This document shows, in pieces, positions 19,128 to 26,743 of a DNA stretch of 64,000 nt. The position numbers were made by a program, and so were the translations under genes. Within the stretch, counting starts at the first letter, position 1. Each line of letters starts with the position of its first letter. Source of the DNA: Lysobacterales bacterium (GTDB lineage Bacteria; Pseudomonadota; Gammaproteobacteria; Xanthomonadales; Xanthomonadaceae); assembly GCA_019510125.1 (NCBI GenBank), contig JAEKKX010000003.1, positions 372,001 to 436,000 on the forward strand, read 5' to 3'. The notes beneath the pieces are model-generated. The model saw only the letters and a program-made list of their open reading frames with translations. It was not told where the DNA came from and did not search any database.

Positions 19128-19725
19128 TCGCGCCATGCGCGCGATGACCCGCCTGCTGTCGGTAGCGATGGCGGTGGCGTCCATGCCGGCCATCGCCGAC
19201 GATGCGCCGGTCGCGACCGCCGACGCGGCCACGGCGGAGCGCAGCGCCCGCGCCCGCGAATATTTCGGCGACGCACGCCTGCTGGACCAGGACGGCAGGC
19301 CGCACCGGTTCTACAGCGACCTGCTCGACGGACGCGTGGTGCTGATCAACGTGGTCTTCACCCACTGCCAGAGCGCGTGCCCGATGATGACCGAACGGCT
19401 GAAACTGGTGCGCCGCCAGCTCGGTCCGGCGTTCGGGCGCGAGGTGAATTTCCTGTCGCTGTCGATCGACCCGGCGCGCGACACCCCGGATGCGCTGAAG
19501 CGCTTCGCGCAGCGCCACGGCGTCGACGAGCCCGGCTGGCGTTTCCTGGTCGCCGAGCCCGCGGTGCTGAAAGCCCTGCTCGGCCGCCTCGGCCAGTGGA
19601 CCGACGATCCGGAAAACCACACGACCCTGCTGATCGCCGGCAACGCCGCGAAGGCGCACTGGATCAAGCTGCGCCCGGATGCGCCGCCGGAACGGCTGGC
19701 CGCCGACATCGAGCGGTTGAAATAG
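19102..19725 (+). CDS. SCO1/SenC-family copper chaperone, second copy
   Basis: 207 residues, a second and quite different SCO protein: C89 and C93 in CQSACP, H173 in DPENHTTLLIAGN. A signal-like segment (LLSVAMAVASMPAIA) lies near the N-terminus. The ATG at 19102 has GGGAG six to seven bases upstream and lies inside the end of the first SCO gene. The two copies share the fold and motifs, but the surrounding sequence differs enough to suggest distinct partners (for example different copper sites, or one acting as a thiol reductant). Confidence 0.9.
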   Translation: MTIPPRRPDRAMRAMTRLLSVAMAVASMPAIADDAPVATADAATAERSARAREYFGDARLLDQDGRPHRFYSDLLDGRVVLINVVFTHCQSACPMMTERLKLVRRQLGPAFGREVNFLSLSIDPARDTPDALKRFAQRHGVDEPGWRFLVAEPAVLKALLGRLGQWTDDPENHTTLLIAGNAAKAHWIKLRPDAPPERLAADIERLK

Positions 19726-19727
19726 CC

Positions 19728-21293
19728 GTGGACCGTCGCGGCCGGTGCGTGGCCGTGCCGATTGATGCCGCGGCCTCCGTGCGCGTGCCGCCGAAGCGCC
19801 GCGCGCGCGCGTGCCGGTCGCGCGTCGCATCGCTGCGGAACGCAAGCGCCGTCGTAATTGCCGCCGTCCTCATCGTCATCGTCACGCTGGCCATGCCGGC
19901 GATCGCGCAGACGGCCGCGCAGACGACGACGCAAACGACGACGCAAACGACGACGCAGACGACCGACCCCGCGCTTGGACGCCGCATCTTCGACGCGGGC
20001 GTCGGCCGCGACGGACGCCAGGTGATCGGGCGCGCGGCGGGCGGCAGCCTGCCGATGCAGGGGGGCGCGGTCGCCTGCGCCAACTGCCACGGCGCGAACG
20101 GCGGCGGGGGCGGCGAGGGCTGGATCGAGGCGCCGGACATCCGCTGGTTCGCACTGAGCAAGCCCTACGGGGCGCGCCGCGCGGGCGGCGACGCGCGTCC
20201 GCCCTACGATCGCGCCGGTTTCGCGCGCGCACTGCGCAGCGGGATCGCTGCGGACGGCGTTGCGCTCGACCCGGCGATGCCGCGCTTCGATCTGGCCGAG
20301 GACGAAATCGATGCGCTGGTGGCGCATCTGCAGTCGCTGAGCGACGCGGCCGCCGGCGGAGGCGAACGCCCGCTGCTGGTGACCCTGATGCCGCACTCGG
20401 CGCCGGCCGCCGCCGAGCGCCTGCTGCGCGGGCTGCAGACCTGTCCCACCGCCGGCGCCAGTGCGCGCGCGGTGCAGACCCTGCCGGCGCTGCGCGTGAT
20501 CCGCTACGGCGCGGCGGACGATCTCGACACACGGCTCACGGCGCTCGCCGGTTCCGGGAGCGTCGCGGCGCTGTTCGCACCGTATCTCGTCGGGGCCGAG
20601 GCCGCGTTCGCCGGCAACGACGCCGCGCACCGCCTGCCGGTGCTGCTGCCGATGGCGATGCGCGATCTCGGCGACGATGCGCAGGTGCTGTTCGCGCTGC
20701 CCGGACTCGGCGCGCAGGCGCAGGCGCTGCTCTCGGCGCCGGAACGGCGCGGCGAACGCCTCGCGATCGCGATCGATCCGGAGATCGCCGGGCGCGAGGC
20801 GCTCGCGCAGCGACTGCGGACGCGCGCCGTGCGCAAGGGCTGGGAGGTCGAGGTGCGTATCGGCGCCGACGCAGTGTCGATGTCGGCGGGTGTCGACGCG
20901 ATCCTTGCGCTGACCGGGCCCGGTGAGCCCGTCGCTCCGGTCTCGCCGCGCCTGCGGCTGTGGGTGCCCGCGGCGTTCGTGCGACCGGCGGCGCTGGACG
21001 CCTGGCGCGCCGCCGGCGCACGCGTCCGCATCGCGCTGCCGTACCCGCCGCGCGTGGGCGGCGACCCGCGCTGGATCCCGCCCGCCGATGCCTGGGTCGC
21101 GGCCGGGTGCGAGCTGATGGCGCGACTGCCGCCGCTGCCGCAGCGACCGGATGCGATCGACGCCTGGAGACGCGAGGTCGCGGCACTGGCGCCGCTGCGC
21201 CTGGGTGACTGGATCGATCTGCCGGCGGACGCGGACGCCGACGCGGCGATCCGGCGCGTCCACCTCGACGACTGGCCACCCGACGGCCGCTGA
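19728..21293 (+). CDS. Periplasmic c-type cytochrome fused to a large unknown domain
   Basis: 521 residues from a GTG at 19728, two bases after the preceding stop; the start is uncertain because the next 40 residues are basic and poorly constrained. A hydrophobic segment VVIAAVLIVIVTLAMPAIA ends in a likely signal cleavage site. A TTTQ repeat linker follows, then one heme c site CANCH (C117, C120, H121) in a small cytochrome domain to about residue 205. The remaining 310 residues have alternating strand/helix features (LLVTLMPHSAPAAAERLLRG, GSVAALFAPYLVGAEAAF) reminiscent of a type 1 periplasmic-binding fold, though I cannot name the family. Probably the electron acceptor of the oxidase locus. 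Confidence 0.75.
   Translation: MDRRGRCVAVPIDAAASVRVPPKRRARACRSRVASLRNASAVVIAAVLIVIVTLAMPAIAQTAAQTTTQTTTQTTTQTTDPALGRRIFDAGVGRDGRQVIGRAAGGSLPMQGGAVACANCHGANGGGGGEGWIEAPDIRWFALSKPYGARRAGGDARPPYDRAGFARALRSGIAADGVALDPAMPRFDLAEDEIDALVAHLQSLSDAAAGGGERPLLVTLMPHSAPAAAERLLRGLQTCPTAGASARAVQTLPALRVIRYGAADDLDTRLTALAGSGSVAALFAPYLVGAEAAFAGNDAAHRLPVLLPMAMRDLGDDAQVLFALPGLGAQAQALLSAPERRGERLAIAIDPEIAGREALAQRLRTRAVRKGWEVEVRIGADAVSMSAGVDAILALTGPGEPVAPVSPRLRLWVPAAFVRPAALDAWRAAGARVRIALPYPPRVGGDPRWIPPADAWVAAGCELMARLPPLPQRPDAIDAWRREVAALAPLRLGDWIDLPADADADAAIRRVHLDDWPPDGR
19920..19967. repeat. Four 12-base tandem repeats coding a Thr/Gln linker
   Basis: Units of cagacgacgacg or caaacgacgacg repeat four times in frame and encode QTTT repeats between the signal peptide and the heme domain. 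Such repeats can gain or lose units by slippage without a frameshift. Confidence 0.85.
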
Positions 21294-21341
21294 ACCGACC
21301 GCTTCGGCGGGCCGTTCCGGGGAGCGGTTCCGCGACCCAGC

Positions 21342-21821
21342 TCAATCGTGATCGTGTCGTGCGATGGTCGAGGGCAGGCCGGTGTTGCGATGGAACTCGA
21401 AGATCAGGTGGGTCTGGATGTGGACGACTTCCGGCCGTTCGGTGAATGCGGCGAGCGCGAACTCGCGCAGGTGCGCGCTGTCGCGCACGCCGACGTGCAC
21501 GAGGAAATCGTCGGCGCCTGCGACGTGGTAGAAGGCCAGCACTTCCGGCAGCTCGCACAGGTGCGCGTGGAAGCCCTCGACCAGTCCGCGCGAATGCTGC
21601 TGCAGCCGCACCGCGACCAGCGCCTGCAGCCCGATCCCGATCGCCTCCGGCGCGATCTCGGCGTGGAACCCCAGGATCGCCTTCGATTCGCGCAGGCGCC
21701 GGATCCGTTCCAGCGCGGTCGAAGGCGCCACGCCCGCTTTCTCCGCGAGGTCCTTGTTCGGCAGCCGCGCGTTCTTCCGCAGCAGCCGCAGCAGGTCGAA
21801 GTCGATTCGGTCGAGCAGCAT
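21342..21821 (-). CDS. Lrp/AsnC-family transcriptional regulator
   Basis: 159 residues from the ATG at 21821 (an upstream in-frame ATG at 21872 would add 17 less typical residues). N-terminal HTH: MLLDRIDFDLLRLLRKNARL, DLAEKAGVAPSTALERIRRL. The C-terminal ligand-binding RAM domain (VEGFHAHLCELPEVLAFYHV, GADDFLVHV) follows. It is divergent from a PLP lyase acting on methionine or cystathionine, and in Pseudomonas putida an Lrp-type regulator (MdeR) controls methionine gamma-lyase in this same arrangement. Local control of that lyase is the natural inference. Confidence 0.9.
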   Translation of the reverse strand: MLLDRIDFDLLRLLRKNARLPNKDLAEKAGVAPSTALERIRRLRESKAILGFHAEIAPEAIGIGLQALVAVRLQQHSRGLVEGFHAHLCELPEVLAFYHVAGADDFLVHVGVRDSAHLREFALAAFTERPEVVHIQTHLIFEFHRNTGLPSTIARHDHD

Positions 21822-21844
21822 CGCCGGGCCTCGTCGCGAAATAA

Positions 21845-21902
21845 TATTCGGAATACAGTCTAGCAGGCGCATGAGGTTTCACGGATCGGCCATGATTCCG
21901 AA
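21845..21902. promoter_or_regulatory. Inverted pair of TTCGGAAT motifs between lrp-like gene and lyase
   Basis: TTCGGAAT occurs on the + strand at 21847-21854, within the palindrome TATTC-G-GAATA (21845-21855), and on the minus strand at 21895-21902, within GATTC-cgaac-GAATC (21894-21908). Both are in the 104-base divergent promoter region. Candidate binding sites of the adjacent regulator. Confidence 0.45.
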
Positions 21903-21925
21903 CGAATCCGCCGCGAGGAGCCGCC

Positions 21926-23140
21926 ATGGCCGCCACCGATCCGACCCGCACCGAGACCCTGGCCGTCCATGCCGGCCGCGAGGATTTCGTCGAGCTCGGC
22001 GTCCATGCGCCGCCGATCGACCTGTCCAGCACCTATCCCGTGCGCGACCTGGACATCGGCACCGCCAGCTTCGACGCGCTGGTCGCCGGCGACGCCGCGG
22101 CCGCCAATCCGGTCTACGCCCGCCTGCACAACCCGACCGTCGCCCGGGTCGAGCGCGCGCTGGCCACGCTGGAAGGCACCGAGGCCTGCGTCGCCTACGC
22201 CTCGGGCATGGCCGCGATCACCGCGCTGCTGCTCGCCAGCCGCGCGCGCGGCGCGCACGTGCTGGTGGTGCGGCCGCTGTACGGCACCTCGGACCACCTG
22301 TTCGCGAGCGGCCTGGCCGGGCTCGAAGCGCAGTTCGTCGAAGCGCACGAGATCGCCGCGCATCGCCGCCCCGACACCGCCCTGGTCTTCATCGAAACCC
22401 CGGCCAATCCCACCCTGGACCTCGTCGACATCCGCGCCGTGGTCGCGGCCGCCGGCGACGTGCCGGTGGCGGTCGACTCGACCTTCGCAACGCCCATCCT
22501 GCAGCGTCCGTCCGAACTCGGCGCGACCTACGTCGTCCACAGCGCGACCAAGTTCCTCGGCGGCCACGGTGACGTCGTCGCCGGCATCGTGTGCTGCCCG
22601 GAGGCGGACGCGAAGGCCTTGCGCCAGGTGCGCGCCGCGACCGGCGGATTGCTGCACCCGCTCGCGGCCTATCTGCTGCATCGCGGCCTGCCGACGCTGG
22701 CGCTGCGGGTCGAACGCGCGCAGGCCAGCGCGATCGAACTCGCGCGTCGCCTCGCCCGGCATCCCGCCGTCGCCCGGGTGTGCTTCCCCGGCCTCGGCAC
22801 CGTGCGCGGCGCGCACCTGCACACCACGCAGATGCGCGGACCGGGCACGCTGATCGCCTTCGAGGTGCGCGGCGGCCACGACGCGGCCGCCGCGGTGATG
22901 CGCCACGTCGCGCTGCTGACGCCGGCGGTGAGCCTGGGCTCGGTCGATACGCTGATCCAGCATCCGGCGGGGCTCACCCACCGCGTGCTCGACGACGCCA
23001 CCCGCGAGCGCTGCGGCATCACCCCGGGCCTGTTGCGGCTGTCGGTCGGCATCGAACACGTCGAAGACCTCTGGGCGGACCTCGCCCAGGCGCTGGCGGC
23101 GACCGACGACGGCTCAGGCCGCCTGCGCGACGCCGCCTGA
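21926..23140 (+). CDS. PLP-dependent Cys/Met metabolism enzyme (methionine gamma-lyase or cystathionine lyase type)
   Basis: 404 residues of the Cys/Met gamma-family. The PLP lysine is K209 in HSATKFLGGHGD; AYASGMAAI and the aspartate in VDSTFATPILQRP are also typical. At the active-site loop it reads PLYGTS (Y119, T121), where methionine gamma-lyase of Pseudomonas putida has Tyr114 and Cys116 (PLYGCT). The Thr therefore argues against a classical MGL and leaves cystathionine gamma-lyase/synthase or an MGL-like enzyme open. Length and fold are normal. The divergent Lrp-type regulator favours a catabolic role. Confidence 0.85.
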   Translation: MAATDPTRTETLAVHAGREDFVELGVHAPPIDLSSTYPVRDLDIGTASFDALVAGDAAAANPVYARLHNPTVARVERALATLEGTEACVAYASGMAAITALLLASRARGAHVLVVRPLYGTSDHLFASGLAGLEAQFVEAHEIAAHRRPDTALVFIETPANPTLDLVDIRAVVAAAGDVPVAVDSTFATPILQRPSELGATYVVHSATKFLGGHGDVVAGIVCCPEADAKALRQVRAATGGLLHPLAAYLLHRGLPTLALRVERAQASAIELARRLARHPAVARVCFPGLGTVRGAHLHTTQMRGPGTLIAFEVRGGHDAAAAVMRHVALLTPAVSLGSVDTLIQHPAGLTHRVLDDATRERCGITPGLLRLSVGIEHVEDLWADLAQALAATDDGSGRLRDAA

Positions 23141-23171
23141 GCCGGCGCGCCGGCGACGCCGGCGACGCCGG

Positions 23172-26100
23172 TCAGGCGTCGGCGACGATCACGTCGAACT
23201 CGCCGGCCATCACCCGGTCGTAGCGGCCCGTGCGCCAGCCGCGGACGCTATCGCGTACCAGCGGCGAGGGCTCGGCGCGATAGCGCCGGGCGATGCGTGG
23301 ATCGTCGTCGTGGCCGAGGCGGACCGGGCGCGCGCGACCGGGCGCGTCGGGAGCGACGCGCACGGCGACGGCGACGCGACGGGTAGCGCCATCGCTGCCG
23401 TCGAATTCGGACTGGTGCAGGCCCTGTTCGCCCTCGAGCAGCGCCAGCGCGCCGAATCCGCCGACCGCCAGCCGCGCGAAGCCGCGTTCGGCGTCCTGTT
23501 CGAGCACTTCGACGCGCATGTTGCGGCGCTCGGCCCAGGCCATGTACATCGCGAGCAGGCGCTGCCACCACAGCCGGGTCTGCGCGGGATCGCGCCTGAG
23601 GTCGGCCTCGCCGGCGACCAGCCACAGCAGGGCGTCCTGCGGGCGCTGCTGCGACACCGCGCCGATCGCCATCCGCAGCAGCCACAGCAACTGCGCGTGG
23701 CGGGCGACGAAACCGGCGTCGGCGCCGTCGCGGCCCAGGCGCTCGTCGAGCCGCTGCGCGCTTTCGAACGCGCCTTCGATGCGATGCCGGCGCTCGATCC
23801 GGTCCAGCACCTCGAACCGCTCCGGGCGGGTCCAGAAATCGCGCGCGTCCATCGCCGCGTAGTCGGCGTCGCGGGCCTGCGTCCACGCGTCGGCGGAGAG
23901 GGCGTCGGCCACCGCGTCGAACTCGGCGCGCAGGGTGGCGATCGCCGCCGGCGATGCGTCCGGGGCGTAGAGCAGGCTGCGGATGTCGACGGCGTCGCCC
24001 GCTGCGCTCGGCGTGGCGGCCGGCGCGGGCGGGTTCGGATCGACGAACTCGACCTCCAGTCGATCGCCGGCGCTGCGCACGAACAGGAACTGGTCGCCCT
24101 GCGGCGTGCGGTGTTCGACGATGCTGCGCGCCAGCGGCGCGAGCAGGTGCTGCTCGATCGCGCGCCGCAGCGGGCGCGCACCGAGGTCGGGGGTGAAGCC
24201 GCGGTCGAGCAGGAATTCGATCGCCGACGGCTCCCATTCCACCGCCCAGTCCCGGTTGCGCAGGCCGCGGCGGGTCATCGCGCGCTGCAGTTCCTTGTGC
24301 AGGATTTCCCGCATGAGGGTGCGGTCGAGCGGGTGGAACAGCACGATCCGGTCGAGCCGGTTGAGGAATTCGCGGCGGAAGGTCTCGAACAGCGCCTTCT
24401 CCACCGCGCCGCGCGACCAGCCGCCGGCGGCCGAGGTGAAGCCCGGCCCGGCGCCGCGCGACAGGGTCGAACCGACGTTGCTGGTGAGGATCACGATGCT
24501 GTGGCGGAAGTCGGCGACGTTGCCGCTGCGGTCGCCGAGGCGGCCGTCGTCGAACACCTGCAGGAACAGGTCCCAGACCTTCGGATGCGCCTTCTCGAAC
24601 TCGTCCAGCAGCACCACCGAGAACGGCTGCTCGCGGATGCGCGCGACCAGCGAACGCGCGCTGCCGTCGCGCGAGACGTCGGTCAGCCGCCACGCGCTGT
24701 CCTCGGACTGGTATTCGCTCATGTCCAGCCGCAGCAGGCGCTCGGCGCTGCCGAACAGCAGTTCGCCCAGCGCCTTCGCCAGTTCGGTCTTGCCGGTGCC
24801 GGTGGGCCCGGCGAACAGGAACACGCCGATCGGCCGGCCCGGATCGACCAGGCCGGCCTTGAGCATCGCGATCCGGTCGACCAGGCATTCGACCGCCTCG
24901 TCCTGGCCGAGCACGCGCTTGCGGAAGAAACCGCGCAGGGCGTCGAGGTCGAGGCTCTGGCGATCGTCGATGACCTCCAGCGGCAGGCCGCTGCGCCGGG
25001 CGATGCCCTGCAGCAGCGCGTCGGCGGTCAGCGGCAGGCCGGGCGGCGCTTCGGCCAGCGCGGTGCGCAGGCTGTCGTCGAGCAGGCGCAGGCTGCGCCC
25101 GGGTTCGTGCTGGTCGGGGAAGAACTGCGCCGCCATGCGCCGGGCTTCGTCGAGGGTGCGCGCGTCGGCGACCGCGCCGCCGGTGGCGGCTTCGCGCGCG
25201 TCGCGCCAGCGCACCAGCAGGTCGCGCATTTCCTCGGCCGAGAGCGTCGGCAGCGCCAGCGCCTTGGTCAGGTGGCGCAGCGCCGGTCGCGCCAGCAGCA
25301 GTTGCGCGTGCTGCGCCGGGGTGAGTTCGCCGATCATGCGCAGCCGGCCGCGCTCCATCGCCGGCAGCAGCAGATCGAGCATGCCGCGCGGGTCCTGGTC
25401 GTGCGCGCCCTTGTGCAGCAGGTCGTGGAAATCCTGCACCCGCCACAGCGCCTTCGGCCGGTCGAGCGCGGCCAGCAGTTCGCGCATGCGCTCCTCGAGC
25501 TGGCCGATGTACTTCTGCCCGGCCAGCACGTCCGCAGCGGAGGCCTCGAACAGCAGCCAGCCCTCGTCTTGCAGCCGCGCGAACAGTCGATCGACCAGCG
25601 TCGTCTTGCCGGTGCCGCCGTCGCCGACCGCCAGCACCGATGCCGCCGGCGTCGCGTGGAGCAGCTCGTGCAGGCGCTCGACCTCGCGGGCCAGCACCGG
25701 GTAGTCGACGATGTCCGACGCGGCGTCGCCGGCCGCCGGCGTCCACAGCCGGCCGACGCCGCCGAGGGTGCGGTGCTCGTTGCGGCGCGCGGCCTCGGCC
25801 TCGACCTGGGCCACGTACGGGGCGAGGACCGGCGCCTGCAGCGATTTCAGGCCCTCGGACAACTGTTCGAGTTCGCGGTCGTCCAGGTCGGCCACCGCGA
25901 TCGGCGCAGCGCCGGGCGCGTGCGTTTCCGCCCACGCCAGGACTTCCTGCATCCGCTTGCGCAGCGCGGGCGCGTCCCACCACCACTTGCGCACGTGGCG
26001 CAGGAAGCCGGGCAGGGCGGACGCGTCGTCGCGGCTGCGCAGGTAGTCGAGCATGTACCAGGCCGGGTAGCGGCCGACGTTGGCGCTGGCGGCGAACGCG

Positions 26101-26546
26101 GCCTGCGCCGGGATGTCGTCGCGCGCCGGCAGCGCGGCGTAGATCATGCTCGCCAGCACGTAGCCGTCGCCTTCGAGCAGTTCCAGCACTTCGCGCGGCG
26201 CCAGCGCCGGTCCCGACAGCAGCGCCACGGCTTCGCGGAACTGCGCGAACCCGGCCAGGTCTTGCGGCCGCTGGATGCGTTCGTCCTCGGCCTCGATCTC
26301 GCGGCGCAGGCGGTGCAGGCGATCCGCGGACGGCTCCTGCGGCGGCGTCGGTACGGCGTCCGTCGCGGCATCGACCGACGGAGCGTCCGTCGTCGGCGCG
26401 TCGAGCGCCGGCGTGTCGGAGGCTTCCTCCGCGGGCGGGTCCGCGGTCGTGGCGGTGGCGGCGCCGGCGCCGCCGGGCGGACGGCGCAGCCACAGGGTCA
26501 GTACGACGCCGAACAGCAGGCCGGCGATGAAGGGGACGAGACTCAT
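23172..26546 (-). CDS. Membrane-anchored ClpA/B-like AAA+ ATPase fused to an RF2-like domain without GGQ
   Basis: 1124 residues from the ATG at 26546. Residues 4-20 form one membrane anchor; an acidic/Pro linker and a helical region follow. D1 has Walker A GDGGTGKTT (about 305-313) and AGQKYIGQLEER, but its Walker B position reads VQDFHDL where ClpB has IDEIHTL. D2 has GPTGTGKTE (about 578), VVLLDEFEKAHP and LTSNVGS, but lacks the aromatic GYVG pore loop (RLTDVSRDGSARS). From about 900 the protein follows release factor 2: AMDARDFWTRPERFEVLDRI (domain 1), LLAMYMAWAERRNMRVEVLE and EGEQGLHQSEFD (PCRF domain; RF2 has SPF where this has SEF), then directly the RF2-like end PLVRDSVRGWRTGRYDRVM. 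The GGQ domain is absent. Neither a Clp N-domain nor a ClpP-docking loop was seen. Function unknown; a ribosome-linked unfoldase is inferred. Confidence 0.85.
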   Translation of the reverse strand: MSLVPFIAGLLFGVVLTLWLRRPPGGAGAATATTADPPAEEASDTPALDAPTTDAPSVDAATDAVPTPPQEPSADRLHRLRREIEAEDERIQRPQDLAGFAQFREAVALLSGPALAPREVLELLEGDGYVLASMIYAALPARDDIPAQAAFAASANVGRYPAWYMLDYLRSRDDASALPGFLRHVRKWWWDAPALRKRMQEVLAWAETHAPGAAPIAVADLDDRELEQLSEGLKSLQAPVLAPYVAQVEAEAARRNEHRTLGGVGRLWTPAAGDAASDIVDYPVLAREVERLHELLHATPAASVLAVGDGGTGKTTLVDRLFARLQDEGWLLFEASAADVLAGQKYIGQLEERMRELLAALDRPKALWRVQDFHDLLHKGAHDQDPRGMLDLLLPAMERGRLRMIGELTPAQHAQLLLARPALRHLTKALALPTLSAEEMRDLLVRWRDAREAATGGAVADARTLDEARRMAAQFFPDQHEPGRSLRLLDDSLRTALAEAPPGLPLTADALLQGIARRSGLPLEVIDDRQSLDLDALRGFFRKRVLGQDEAVECLVDRIAMLKAGLVDPGRPIGVFLFAGPTGTGKTELAKALGELLFGSAERLLRLDMSEYQSEDSAWRLTDVSRDGSARSLVARIREQPFSVVLLDEFEKAHPKVWDLFLQVFDDGRLGDRSGNVADFRHSIVILTSNVGSTLSRGAGPGFTSAAGGWSRGAVEKALFETFRREFLNRLDRIVLFHPLDRTLMREILHKELQRAMTRRGLRNRDWAVEWEPSAIEFLLDRGFTPDLGARPLRRAIEQHLLAPLARSIVEHRTPQGDQFLFVRSAGDRLEVEFVDPNPPAPAATPSAAGDAVDIRSLLYAPDASPAAIATLRAEFDAVADALSADAWTQARDADYAAMDARDFWTRPERFEVLDRIERRHRIEGAFESAQRLDERLGRDGADAGFVARHAQLLWLLRMAIGAVSQQRPQDALLWLVAGEADLRRDPAQTRLWWQRLLAMYMAWAERRNMRVEVLEQDAERGFARLAVGGFGALALLEGEQGLHQSEFDGSDGATRRVAVAVRVAPDAPGRARPVRLGHDDDPRIARRYRAEPSPLVRDSVRGWRTGRYDRVMAGEFDVIVADA

Positions 26547-26743
26547 GTCGGCAGGCGCTCGAATACCAGACTCACGCGGCGGGTCCTTGTCGGTGGCGAC
26601 GGGCGGCACAGTGTAGGCGCAAGCCGGCGCGGGAGCCGCGACCGGCGCGCCGCCGGCCGAGGGGAAGAACCCCTGTCGAGGGCGTCCCCGCGCCGGGCCG
26701 CCGCCGCTGTCCTGCGCCGGCGTTCCGTCCCCGGGGCGGGACC

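Noticed and set aside
23248-26493. Long alternative frame (1081 codons) overlapping the ATPase-RF2 gene
   Set aside because: Arg/Ala/Pro-rich frame-shifted reading of the same strand; only the frame ending at 23172 shows Walker and PCRF motifs throughout, which also argues against a frameshift between the ATPase and RF2 parts.
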